From Chryseobacterium oleae (GTDB lineage Bacteria; Bacteroidota; Bacteroidia; Flavobacteriales; Weeksellaceae), in NCBI RefSeq assembly GCF_900115055.1, contig NZ_FOVD01000004.1:186001-250000 (forward strand): a stretch of DNA of 64,000 nucleotides, given 5' to 3'. How positions within the stretch are numbered: the first letter of the stretch is position 1; the number at the start of each line of letters is the position of its first letter. A program made the position numbers and the translations under genes. The notes beneath the pieces are model-generated. The model saw only the letters and a program-made list of their open reading frames with translations, was not told where the DNA came from and did not search any database. Positions 9,034-17,657 of the stretch are shown one piece after another.

Positions 9034-10263
9034 ATGAAATCATTATTTAAAAGTCTTTACCGAAAACGAAGAAAAAATGAATCCCTCATCAAATATCTGA
9101 TGTGGATCGTCCATCTTTGGCTAGGGCTTTTGTCGAGTATTATTGTGTTTGTGATGTGTCTTACCGGATGTCTGTATGCTTTCAAAAATCAGATCATAGA
9201 CCTTTACAATAAAGACCTGGTTTATATTACTGCAGGGTCGCAGGTTTCCCATACACCGGATCAAATCCAGGCCGGATTGCTGAAAAACGGGAAAGAACTT
9301 ACCGGACTTCTCATTCCGGACAGCAAAAACAGGAGCTACGTCGTTTCCTATCGTGAAAACCAGCTTGATAAAAGTTCGTACTACAATCAGTATACAGGTC
9401 AGATTTTAGGGCAAGCTGATACAGGAGCCAATCGGTTTTTTGAAGTTGTTCTCGATATTCACCGAAACCTGATGATGGGAAATGCCGGACGGCAGATTGT
9501 CGGGGCATCTGTCCTGATATTTTGTTTATTGTTGATTTCCGGATTAATTCTATGGTTGCCCAAAAAATTGAAATTTCTGAAACAGGGACTCACCGTTAAA
9601 CTTAAGGCGAAGTTTCAACGCGTGAATTACGACCTGCATAATACATTGGGTTTCTATACCTTCTTCATGCTTTTTTTTATTGCGGTTACAGGATTGTATA
9701 TTACGTATCCTTGGGTAAAGAATGGTCTTATTGTAAGCTTAGGCGGTTCCTCTATTGATCGTATTGCTGAAGAGAAAAGTGGTGATGATCCTTTCGGAGG
9801 TCTCCTTAAAGATATGTTGCAGAAACAGGACGAAAAGAAGAACCTTAAAAATACAGCTTCAGCATCTATAGACAAGATTCTTGAGCTTTCCAACAGGCAG
9901 CTTCCGTATAAAGCGGTGACCAGCATCGAACTTCCTAACAAAGAAAATCCACGATACGTTGTCATCAAGACCAATACCCAAAATTTCCTGGGAATGATGC
10001 TTCCGGATGAAATCACCTTCGATAAAACCGGAGTTTTTAAAACCAAAGAATTATTTTCAGATAAACCGTTGAATAAACAGTTCACTGCTTTAGCGAAACC
10101 TCTCCACACAGGAGAAATCATGGGACTGCCGAGTATCATTCTCTATTTCATCGTTTCACTGATTGGGTGCTCTTTACCTGTGACAGGATTCCTGATCTGG
10201 TGGCACAGGTTTAAGAAGGGAAGCGGGAAGATGGGAGCTGGTAGTTCATCAAAATCAAAGTAA
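9034..10263 (+). CDS. PepSY-associated transmembrane protein
   Basis: A 409-residue inner-membrane protein of the PepSY-TM family, often found beside siderophore receptors and thought to take part in reduction or release of imported iron. Hydrophobic segments lie near residues 24-50, 150-175, 205-225 and 365-390. The first is preceded by MWIVHLWLGLLSS and the second by FEVVLDIHRNLMMG, whose histidines are typical of the family. The last segment is followed by a basic tail. It lies 264 bases after the receptor operon terminator, and its start codon directly follows a period-7 array, so its own promoter is unclear. The iron role is inferred from family and context. Confidence 0.8.
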   Translation: MKSLFKSLYRKRRKNESLIKYLMWIVHLWLGLLSSIIVFVMCLTGCLYAFKNQIIDLYNKDLVYITAGSQVSHTPDQIQAGLLKNGKELTGLLIPDSKNRSYVVSYRENQLDKSSYYNQYTGQILGQADTGANRFFEVVLDIHRNLMMGNAGRQIVGASVLIFCLLLISGLILWLPKKLKFLKQGLTVKLKAKFQRVNYDLHNTLGFYTFFMLFFIAVTGLYITYPWVKNGLIVSLGGSSIDRIAEEKSGDDPFGGLLKDMLQKQDEKKNLKNTASASIDKILELSNRQLPYKAVTSIELPNKENPRYVVIKTNTQNFLGMMLPDEITFDKTGVFKTKELFSDKPLNKQFTALAKPLHTGEIMGLPSIILYFIVSLIGCSLPVTGFLIWWHRFKKGSGKMGAGSSSKSK

Positions 10264-10326
10264 AATTTTACCTGAGCTGGGGATAAAATAGTTCTGTTTT
10301 AAATTATGTAATGATCATTATTATGC

Positions 10327-10357
10327 AATCCCTTTTCGAAAGAAGAGGGATTTTTTT
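10327..10357 (+). terminator. Terminator after the PepSY gene
   Basis: AATCCC...GGGATT stem with partly paired inner bases and a run of seven T, about 65 bases after the stop codon. Confidence 0.7.
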
Positions 10358-10397
10358 GTACTTATTTTTAGAATTTTAAAATTAACATTAATAGGTA

Positions 10398-10427
10398 TTG
10401 CAAGGTTCTATTTTAATTGTATATTTG
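10398..10427 (+). promoter_or_regulatory. Promoter of the GLPGLI gene
   Basis: TTG at 10398-10400 and TATATTTG at 10420-10427 are separated by 19 bases, the same spacing as the ribosomal promoters here. Confidence 0.7.
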
Positions 10428-10442
10428 AAATAAAAAAACACT

Positions 10443-11267
10443 ATGAAAAGAATCCTGTTATTAATGTTATTTATCAATGTGTGTGTCATTGCGCAGACTC
10501 AAAGATTTATTTATGAAATGCAATTTAAGATGGACAGTGCAAAAGAAGGCCATGAAAAAATTAACTTCGCATTAGACATCAATCCAAAAGATGTAAAGTT
10601 CTATGAGTACGATTATCTTAGGGCAGACTCTATTAATAAAGTAAATGGAAATTATGCACACCATTACGGAAGTTGGTTTCCATCAGTAAAAAGAGACAGA
10701 AATTCATTTAAGAATCAAAATTATGAGCTAGTAGGGCACGATATGTTTTCCTTTCCATCTGAAGATAAAATAATCTGGAATTTAACCAACGAAACGAAGA
10801 AGTTCGGCGAATATACATTGCAAAAAGCGACTACGAATTTCGGAGGCAGAATCTGGACGGCGTGGTTCAATAAAGAAGTCAATATTTCAGAAGGTCCGTA
10901 TAAATTCCGGGGACTTCCGGGCTTGATTTTTCAGCTGGAAGATTCTAAGTCAAATTATATTTTTACACTGGTTAAAAACAGCAATTTAAAAGAAACGTAC
11001 AATACGGTTGGTTTTATTGAAACATTTTATGGAACAAAACCATTGGAAATATCAGAGAAGATAAGAATCAGAAAAAAGCAGGAATTCTATGACGATCCGT
11101 TGCGGGATATGCGAAATGAATATAAGGATAATATGAAGGGAGAAATGAATGTAATGGGAACTAAGATTACAAGCAAAGAACAATTCAACGACCTCAATAA
11201 AAAAGTTCAGGAAATGTTGAGGAAAACCAATAATCCGATTGAACTTAATAAGGCCATGAAATATTAA
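10443..11267 (+). CDS. GLPGLI family exported protein
   Basis: A 274-residue exported protein of unknown biochemical role, restricted largely to Bacteroidota. The signal peptide is MKRILLLMLFINVCVIAQ. The family hallmark, FRGLPGLIFQLEDSKSNY, lies near residues 155-172, preceded by the usual WTAWFNKEVNISEGPYKF. Length is normal for the family. It has its own promoter and is followed by a gene for an iron permease family protein. GLPGLI genes often lie beside TonB-linked receptors, but no role is established. Confidence 0.85.
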   Translation: MKRILLLMLFINVCVIAQTQRFIYEMQFKMDSAKEGHEKINFALDINPKDVKFYEYDYLRADSINKVNGNYAHHYGSWFPSVKRDRNSFKNQNYELVGHDMFSFPSEDKIIWNLTNETKKFGEYTLQKATTNFGGRIWTAWFNKEVNISEGPYKFRGLPGLIFQLEDSKSNYIFTLVKNSNLKETYNTVGFIETFYGTKPLEISEKIRIRKKQEFYDDPLRDMRNEYKDNMKGEMNVMGTKITSKEQFNDLNKKVQEMLRKTNNPIELNKAMKY

Positions 11268-11350
11268 TTATAATTACCTGTAAACGAACCTCAAAACTCT
11301 GCCACTTCGGCGGAGTTTTTGATAGTTAAGAATTGATTAAAACTAATAAT

Positions 11351-11851
11351 ATGGCTAATAAAGATAAAAGTATTTTTGAAAAATTTTCAGACTGGGCTAC
11401 CAAATTTACGGGCAGTTCTTACGCATTTCTCGGTGCAACAGCTATCGTTGTAGCTTGGGCGTTTTCAGGACCTGTTTTTCATTATTCCGAAACGTGGCAG
11501 CTCGTGATCAATACTGGAACCACGATTATTACTTTTCTGATGGTTTTCTTAATTCAGAAAGCACAGAACAAAGACTCCAAGGCGATACAAATCAAACTGA
11601 ATGAACTTCTGGCCGCCAATGAAAAAGCCAGCAACAGAATTGTAGATATAGAAGACCTCACAGAAAAAGAACTGGATCAGCTTCACTGCTATTACGAAAA
11701 GCTGGCAGATTTTGCAGAAGAAGATAATGATATTCATACCTCTCATTCTATTGATGCTGCTAAAAGAAATCAAAGTTATAAACACGATGTTTTTAAAAGG
11801 AAACACGAAGAATGGTTACAGAAACAGGAACAAAAAAAGGGATCGCAATGA
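11351..11851 (+). CDS. Low-affinity iron permease family protein
   Basis: A 166-residue inner-membrane protein matching the low-affinity iron permease family (Fet4-related). Two hydrophobic segments, YAFLGATAIVVAWAFSGPVF and LVINTGTTIITFLMVFLIQ, are followed by AQNKDSKAIQIKLNELL, the conserved family block, and a charged helical C-terminus. The bacterial proteins are shorter than the fungal transporter, and transport activity has not been shown for them as far as I know. I chose the ATG at 11351 because the preceding in-frame codons from 11333 encode an unusual MIKTNN extension. The stop codon overlaps the terminator stem. Confidence 0.75.
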   Translation: MANKDKSIFEKFSDWATKFTGSSYAFLGATAIVVAWAFSGPVFHYSETWQLVINTGTTIITFLMVFLIQKAQNKDSKAIQIKLNELLAANEKASNRIVDIEDLTEKELDQLHCYYEKLADFAEEDNDIHTSHSIDAAKRNQSYKHDVFKRKHEEWLQKQEQKKGSQ

Positions 11852-11861
11852 TCCCTTTTTT
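11832..11861 (+). terminator. Terminator overlapping the iron permease stop codon
   Basis: AAAAAGGGATC pairs with GATCCCTTTTT around a five-base loop, followed by T. The A- and T-rich sides make it able to work on both strands. Confidence 0.8.
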
Positions 11862-12241
11862 ATAATGATTTCAAGATGTTTAAAGTATCAATCTTAGTAT
11901 CCTATTTCGTAGTTCAATCAGGAAACTACCCTTACATTCACATACTTGATCAATTTCAAAACTTGGAGAACATATAGTTTTTTTGATGCAAAGAAACTGA
12001 TTATCCTATTTATAAAGGGAAGCAAAGGGGGAATCAATTTCATTGATTCGATTAAGCAGATGTTTTATACCGATCGCTTCTTCAGTGACGCAGTCACAGT
12101 CTTTGCCTTCCTCAAAACTAAACGTTAGCAAGATGAAACTTTGCGTTAAAAATCATCATTCGCTCAAACTCGTATCCCTTAACTTTCGATACCTAAATCT
12201 TAATTTTCTTATCCCAAACTCAGATTAATAAGTGTTGAAAA
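11862..12241. other. Intergenic stretch without recognised feature
   Basis: About 380 bases lie between the convergent iron permease gene and the 910-residue protein gene. Two short open frames here have no recognisable protein features and no start signals. I see no terminator for the minus-strand gene, no clear repeat and no RNA gene. Confidence 0.5.
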
Positions 12242-14974
12242 TTATTTTCTCAGGAAATATCCAAAATAACTACAGCTTCCTGACAGTCCTTTCAGGGTTT
12301 CCGTATCAGAATACTGGGATTTCAGCTGAGCAAAATACGTTCTGTATTTCTCATTTCTGATGTTATCCAGTTCAGTCTGGTGAGCTTGTTCCTTTTCAGA
12401 ATATTTAGGATCTGAATAGTCAATAGTCTTTACATTTTTCGCTTCATACTGATAATATTTTCCTTGCTCTGCACTGGCCATCTGGAAGAGAACTCTTGCT
12501 CTCTGTTCCTTGTCTTTGGACAGTTTCAGAGTCTTTTGGTAATAATTAATCGCCAGGTCAAAGTTATCCGGTTCGATATAAGTAGTATAAAGGAAATTCT
12601 TATAATAATACTTGTAAGGATTCTTTCGGTCCGTATTCCAGAAGTCATACTTTCCACCATTGCTGTTGTCGATGTCCATCACGAACAATTGACGGTAATA
12701 GCCTAAGCTGGACGTATTATACATCAAGTTTCCGATAAGCTGGTTGGCTGTAGCTGCCTTTTCATCTGTTCCGTTGCTGATCTTTTTCAGCTGGATCAAT
12801 GCATCTGCCAGTTCCAGTTTATTCATGCTGTTTTTAATGAAAGGGAACGCAGAATAATCGTCAGCCTCCATACTTTCCGTTTCTGCACTTCCAAAACTTT
12901 CCCATACATTATGTCCGAAAACCAGATTGGAAATATCTCTGAATCCGTTGTATTCTCCGGCTGCATATTGTTTCGCCGTGATCTTTTCACCTTTATCGGT
13001 CCAGTCATAATTCATTCTTGGAATTCCTGCAAAGCCCTGGGCTTTTTCGTAATATGATTTGGCCTTTTCAAAATCTGCCTGTTTCATAGCTCTGTCTCCG
13101 TAGATCATGCTGAAGAACGCATCAATATTTCCTACGTTGTCCATGTTTTTGGCGATGATCTGCTGTTCAAACTGGGTCTTATTCGGTTTCTTGTAAAAGT
13201 CTTCAACGCTTTTTACCAGGCTTGAATTCGGGTTGTACTGAAGATCGGAAAGTTTATTGTTCATTAAGAACGATTTTCCATCCTCACCCTGTAAGAAGTA
13301 ACGGTTCGCAAGAACATCTTTAAGGAAGTCTGCTGTAGACGGAGTTTCACCGTAATAGTCATAATCTGCAACGGCAGCAGTGTCTTTTTTTACTTCCTTT
13401 TTAACGAAATAATCGGCGTAGTCTTTCATCAGATGATCTTCGAATTCAGCATCAACTCTGGGATGAGAAACGATATCATTCAGAACTTTCATTCTTTTGA
13501 TTTCTTCCAGATATTCCGGGTTGGTTGTTTTGATATCTTCCAGTATTTCGGAGCTGGCTTTGTAATCTTTTTTCAAAAACTTTAGATAAGCATCTGCGAT
13601 CTGCCAATATTCATCCTTAGATACCTTCTTCGTTTTCTCTGTGAATTTTTCCAGGTTGTCCAGATAATCTTTCGTTTTTTCATCATAGCCGTAGCCGGAT
13701 TTGGTGTAGAACGGAATTCTGTCCGGGTTGTTCAATAGCTCATCATCACTCTTATCATTTTTGCCACCATCCGCACTGTCAGATTTTGAACCTCCGAAAA
13801 GATTTTTGAAAAACCTTACAATCTTTTGCCAGAACGAAAGCTTCTCTTCTTTTTTTACCTCTGCAGCTGCAGGTTCAGATTTTGTATCGGTGGAAGCTTT
13901 GCTATGATCATCCGCATTGCCTCTCTGCATATACACATTGTCTGAAGCATCCGAGTTGTAGTAATAGATCGGCAGATAGCTTCTTTCCAATTCATTGATG
14001 CTTCTTACGGCCATGACTTTCAGAATCTCAGAATCGGGATTGATGTCGTACATCTTTTCCATGATGGGAATAGGATCTGTAAAACCTTCGTAGCCCAACA
14101 GGAAATAAGCCATATTCTTCTCATCACTGGTATCCGCTCTTTTCATAATATTGCTGAAAGAAGCCGTATCCGAAAGTTTCATGGAAACGAAAGCAGATTC
14201 CTTACGGTCTTTACTGTTCATAAAAACCTGGAAGAAATTCCAGTTCGCATCACTGTTCATTTCCTTACCTCTCTGAGCACCCGAAAGCTGATCAAGGGCC
14301 ATAAAATACACGGCACCTTTCTGTTTGATCGGTTCAATATATGTTTTAAACGCTTCCAGTGCGGCATCATAATTTCTCGTGTAATGATTGAAACGCACCA
14401 GCTGATATCCGTAACGCTGCTTGATCTCAGGGTTTCTTGTGGCATTGTATAAAGAAGTCAGTGCATTGACTGTTTTCGCGTAATCAACAGAAGTGGCATT
14501 GAGATTTTTTGAAGGGCCATTATTGTAAAAGGAATCCGGGCTTTCCACATAATTGATGCTCATGTAAGGCTCCAGATATTTCGCTTCAATTAAATAATCG
14601 ATGCCTTCCTTATACTTTTGGTAGAATCCTGTTCCCAATTTCTGCAAAAGGGGATTACTCGGTGTTCCGTTTTTCAGGGCATTCAAATCTGCCATGCTTA
14701 TTTTGTACACCAGATTCTCTGTTTCCGCATAATTGAGCTGGTTGTTGAAGAATTTCTTCCACGTCTCAATATTGTCGTCAGGAATCGTCATGTTTTTATA
14801 ATCACCGTAGAACCTATTGGAATACGTAAGCAGGAAAGGAAGATAAGATTTATCCTTAATGATGCTCTGCGTAAACAGGTTGAAGTATTCATAATCGGGG
14901 TCTGACCACGCGCAGGCGTCAGATTTAGTATAAAACAGCGATAGAACCGCCAGTGAAAGAATATACTTTTTCAT
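12242..14974 (-). CDS. Large exported helical repeat protein of unknown function
   Basis: From this start the protein has 910 residues and a signal peptide, MKKYILSLAVLSLFYTKSDA, followed by CAWSDPDYEYFNLF. Most of the chain is charged helix with TPR-like blocks, for example RAMKQADFEKAKSYYEKAQGF and NYYQKTLKLSKDKEQRARVL near the end, suggesting a protein-binding solenoid. Around residues 365-411 a low-complexity Ala/Glu/Lys/Ser/Asp stretch encloses a short aromatic segment (FWQKIVRFFKNLFGG). The frame is open 13 codons further upstream, but the signal peptide sets the start at 14974. Cell location is probably the periplasm or surface. I do not recognise a named family. Two exported-protein genes lie upstream on the same strand. 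Confidence 0.65.
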   Translation of the reverse strand: MKKYILSLAVLSLFYTKSDACAWSDPDYEYFNLFTQSIIKDKSYLPFLLTYSNRFYGDYKNMTIPDDNIETWKKFFNNQLNYAETENLVYKISMADLNALKNGTPSNPLLQKLGTGFYQKYKEGIDYLIEAKYLEPYMSINYVESPDSFYNNGPSKNLNATSVDYAKTVNALTSLYNATRNPEIKQRYGYQLVRFNHYTRNYDAALEAFKTYIEPIKQKGAVYFMALDQLSGAQRGKEMNSDANWNFFQVFMNSKDRKESAFVSMKLSDTASFSNIMKRADTSDEKNMAYFLLGYEGFTDPIPIMEKMYDINPDSEILKVMAVRSINELERSYLPIYYYNSDASDNVYMQRGNADDHSKASTDTKSEPAAAEVKKEEKLSFWQKIVRFFKNLFGGSKSDSADGGKNDKSDDELLNNPDRIPFYTKSGYGYDEKTKDYLDNLEKFTEKTKKVSKDEYWQIADAYLKFLKKDYKASSEILEDIKTTNPEYLEEIKRMKVLNDIVSHPRVDAEFEDHLMKDYADYFVKKEVKKDTAAVADYDYYGETPSTADFLKDVLANRYFLQGEDGKSFLMNNKLSDLQYNPNSSLVKSVEDFYKKPNKTQFEQQIIAKNMDNVGNIDAFFSMIYGDRAMKQADFEKAKSYYEKAQGFAGIPRMNYDWTDKGEKITAKQYAAGEYNGFRDISNLVFGHNVWESFGSAETESMEADDYSAFPFIKNSMNKLELADALIQLKKISNGTDEKAATANQLIGNLMYNTSSLGYYRQLFVMDIDNSNGGKYDFWNTDRKNPYKYYYKNFLYTTYIEPDNFDLAINYYQKTLKLSKDKEQRARVLFQMASAEQGKYYQYEAKNVKTIDYSDPKYSEKEQAHQTELDNIRNEKYRTYFAQLKSQYSDTETLKGLSGSCSYFGYFLRK

Positions 14975-15086
14975 ATAGTTGAGGGTGTTTTTATTTTTAT
15001 AATTAAATGTCAATAGAATTCAAAAGCTGTATGATCAACAGGATTTGATATCTGCTTAAAGTGCTCAATCTGCGGGAGATAAAATT

Positions 15087-16058
15087 TTAAAAATCCCGGT
15101 TACTTACAAATTTACTATCTAATTGATAATAAATTACATTAAAATCAGGTATTTTTTTCTCCAGAAAACGAACGACGTCTTCCAGCTGCTCATCAGAGAT
15201 TTCCTCCACCTTTATTCTGAAACCTTTACTTAGAAAGCTTCCGAAATAGAAACCGTCTTTCATAATTTCAACCTCATGATCGGATATCTTTTTGAATTCC
15301 GGGTTTTCAAGATCTTTTCTGGACAGGGCATTGATTAATTTATGCTTTTCAAGATGATTGGTAACGATTCCCCAGGAGTAGATCGGCAGCGCGACTTCTG
15401 TTTTCTTTATAGGATAGTCTTCCAGTTTGGAAAGGTAGCTTTTTAGAATCGTCACATCCAGGATAGAATTCTTATTCGAATTTTCCAATGGTGAGGAAGT
15501 AGAGTAGCACATAAGGTATACTTTTTCTACAGGCGGAACTCCGGTCTGGTTTTTATCTTTAACCTGATGAAGGCGTAAAGTACAGGTGATCTCCTTTCCG
15601 GAAACCTTTTTCAGTTCTTTTAAAAATTTAAAATAATCATTTCTGGTTCCGGCCGTCCAGTCGCAGTCGATCTGAATTTCATTATTAATCTTTAAACCAT
15701 ATTCCTTGGATTTCTTCTGAACCAGATCGTTGATGTTTTTGGCAAGAAACCTGATCTCTTCCGCAGAGATACGGTACATCGACTGATTGGTAATGAAAAC
15801 AGTCGGTACAATCTGTTTATCCGTTTGGAAACTTTTGTCTTTCGTAATCACAGCAACCGGCTGAAACTGTCCGCCGATTTTATCTATGTCGAAAAATCTT
15901 GTGTACACATAAGGAACCGAAGCCTTGTCCAATGCTTTTTTCTCTTCCTGATCTAGCTTAAGCTGAGTTTTCCAGTAATAAAAAGTATAGGGATGATTCT
16001 TTTTTCCGCTACACGAAACAGCGAGAAGAAGGATCAACAGGAGTTTTAATGCTTTCAT
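15087..16058 (-). CDS. Lipoprotein of unknown function
   Basis: A 323-residue lipoprotein with the signal MKALKLLLILLLAVSC and lipid-bearing cysteine at residue 16. The mature part has alternating strands and helices, including NEIQIDCDWTAGTRNDYFKFLKEL and VEKVYLMCYSTSSP, which could fit a TIM-barrel fold like some glycoside-hydrolase-related families, but I cannot name one. Its ATG overlaps the stop of the upstream secreted-protein gene by four bases, so the two are translationally coupled. No terminator is seen before the next gene 112 bases away. Confidence 0.6.
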   Translation of the reverse strand: MKALKLLLILLLAVSCSGKKNHPYTFYYWKTQLKLDQEEKKALDKASVPYVYTRFFDIDKIGGQFQPVAVITKDKSFQTDKQIVPTVFITNQSMYRISAEEIRFLAKNINDLVQKKSKEYGLKINNEIQIDCDWTAGTRNDYFKFLKELKKVSGKEITCTLRLHQVKDKNQTGVPPVEKVYLMCYSTSSPLENSNKNSILDVTILKSYLSKLEDYPIKKTEVALPIYSWGIVTNHLEKHKLINALSRKDLENPEFKKISDHEVEIMKDGFYFGSFLSKGFRIKVEEISDEQLEDVVRFLEKKIPDFNVIYYQLDSKFVSNRDF

Positions 16059-16474
16059 TTCTTGTACAGTTTGCTTTCGCAGGTACAGACGTCGGTGGAA
16101 GCGCTTTCCATGGAAGAGCAGCAGTCTTCTGATTTCCGGATGTTTCCTTCTTTATCGGTAAGGTAGATATTGTCTTTGTCAAATTTCACATAGAAGTTTT
16201 CTCCGTACTTTTTGAAAACCACGTTCATGACTTTTGGATTGTATTTTCCGGCATTCATTTCTTCGGTAGTTTCGGTTCCATCGGCCTGATTCACCTGAAC
16301 GAATCCAAAATAGACATCGCCGTTTTTCTTCACATCCAGATAGTAAGATGGCGTTCCCGATCCGCTGAATCCTTCAATGATGTTAAAACTTCTGTGACCG
16401 ACAAATGGTGCTTTTGTCTGGGCAAAAGATAAAATGCTGATGCATAAGATCACTAAGCTGAAAATCTTTTTCAT
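16055..16474 (-). CDS. Small secreted protein with Cys-rich C-terminus
   Basis: A 139-residue secreted protein with signal peptide MKKIFSLVILCISILSFAQ. The mature part looks like a beta-sheet domain (YYLDVKKNGDVYFGFVQV, NVVFKKYGENFYVKFDKDNIYL) and ends with a cluster of four cysteines, EDCCSSMESASTDVCTCESK, that could form disulfides or bind metal. Function unknown. It is the first gene of a pair with the lipoprotein at 15087. A TACTTTTG element on the minus strand at 16486-16493 lies 12 bases upstream and may be its -7 box. Confidence 0.6.
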   Translation of the reverse strand: MKKIFSLVILCISILSFAQTKAPFVGHRSFNIIEGFSGSGTPSYYLDVKKNGDVYFGFVQVNQADGTETTEEMNAGKYNPKVMNVVFKKYGENFYVKFDKDNIYLTDKEGNIRKSEDCCSSMESASTDVCTCESKLYKK

Positions 16475-16566
16475 ATTTTTTTTTTCAAAAGTAAAAATAT
16501 TTAAGCAAAAATGAAACCGTAAAAACCCGGTGATTGGCTGTTGGAGGTAATTGTAGCGTTTTTTTT

Positions 16567-16770
16567 AACCACAAAAGTCGCAAAAGCTTTTGAAACACTT
16601 TAGTTATTTTAAAGTTACATACTTTGTACATATATAGTACACTTAAGTTTTCTGAAAATCAACGATTTTCTTACTTATATAATCTTAGTGTTTTCAGCAT
16701 GATAAAACTTTTAAGCTAATGTGTTCTTAAGTGTTTAAATGAACGAAAAGCTTTTGTGACTTTTGTGGTT
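16567..16770. repeat. 204-base element with 26-base terminal inverted repeats
   Basis: The left end AACCACAAAAGTCGCAAAAG continues as CTTTTG to 16592. The right end, read inward on the minus strand from 16770, is the same except at two positions. Further inverted pairs lie inside, for example ACACTTAAG near 16630 and CTTAAGTGT near 16730, and a small hairpin GAAAATC/GATTTTC in between. No coding frame. It looks like a MITE-like or foldback intergenic element in the gap between two minus-strand genes. Confidence 0.75.
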
Positions 16771-16800
16771 GAATCTTTTAAATCAGTATAAAAGTTGAAA

Positions 16801-16822
16801 ACCACCCCGAATTGGAGTGGTC
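16801..16822 (-). terminator. Terminator of the glp operon
   Basis: On the minus strand ACCACTCC pairs with GGGGTGGT around AATTC, followed by TTT and a T-rich stretch, 27 bases after the stop of the last glp gene. Confidence 0.65.
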
Positions 16823-16848
16823 TTAGTATAAATTAATTTAAATTCAGA

Positions 16849-17649
16849 TTAAAAAACAGTGGCTGCCAGCTGAATTCTTGCATATTTATTCGAAGGATTC
16901 CACATGGCCATCATGGCAACCGGAAGACTGTAATGTTCCGTGATTTTGACCGTCTTGCTGGCTTTTACCCCAACGTTAACAATGTCAAAACTGTTTTTGC
17001 CGTTTCCATAGAGAAAATTCCTGTCGTTAAGGGCAAATCCTGCACCGATGAAAGCATCCAGATTGACTTTCTGTCCTGCAATGACGGGATAGCTTGCCTG
17101 AACGTAAGTCGAATACTTATTCTTTTTATAGTTTCCGTCAGATTCCAGAACCACTTCTCCTGCATTGGCTCCTCCGTACAGCATAATGTCAGCTTCAATA
17201 TTCAGAGGGAAAGAAGGTCCGAATGTATAATTGGTTCTAAGATCAATGATATGAGCCGTTCTTGTACGTGAATAATGGAATATGTCTTCTGACGCAACCG
17301 CCGTATTGATGTTTCTGGAATTAAAAAGATCCCAAAGCCCGATATAAAGCCTTCCGTCTGAATACTGAACGTAGTAATTGATCTCTTTATAATGTGTTCC
17401 GTCTTTGTCATCCGTCAGGGAAGAGGCGCCCCAGATTCCTGCTTTCCATTTCTTTTCCGCATCGAAGGCATACGACAGATTTCCCATGACGACTGGTTTA
17501 TCTGTAATGATCAAACCTCTCCACAAGTGGTTATTCTGAATATTTGCCGTGAAATCGAGTCTGTTGCTTTCCTTAGGTTCAGTGTTCTCCTGAGACCATA
17601 GTTTTCCTGTGCCCAAAATAATCAGGCATGCTATTTTTAAAACTTTCAT
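16849..17649 (-). CDS. Putative outer-membrane beta-barrel protein in the glycerol operon
   Basis: From this start the protein has 266 residues with signal peptide MKVLKIACLIILGTGKLWSQ. The rest alternates short strands with aromatic girdles, for example NHLWRGLIITDKPVVMGNLSYAF, AGIWGASSL and INYYVQYSDGRLYIGLWDLF, and it ends in a terminal phenylalanine, as porin-like barrels do. The pattern recalls TorF-type putative porins. It lies eight bases after glpF as the last gene of the glpD-glpK-glpF operon. I infer a role in passing glycerol or a glycerol compound through the outer membrane. The frame extends 30 codons upstream into glpF, which the signal peptide excludes. Confidence 0.65.
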   Translation of the reverse strand: MKVLKIACLIILGTGKLWSQENTEPKESNRLDFTANIQNNHLWRGLIITDKPVVMGNLSYAFDAEKKWKAGIWGASSLTDDKDGTHYKEINYYVQYSDGRLYIGLWDLFNSRNINTAVASEDIFHYSRTRTAHIIDLRTNYTFGPSFPLNIEADIMLYGGANAGEVVLESDGNYKKNKYSTYVQASYPVIAGQKVNLDAFIGAGFALNDRNFLYGNGKNSFDIVNVGVKASKTVKITEHYSLPVAMMAMWNPSNKYARIQLAATVF

Positions 17650-17657
17650 GGATGTGT

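Noticed and set aside
11946..12228. Two short open frames in the gap before the 910-residue protein gene
   Set aside because: Low-complexity translations, overlapping each other, with no promoter or start context.
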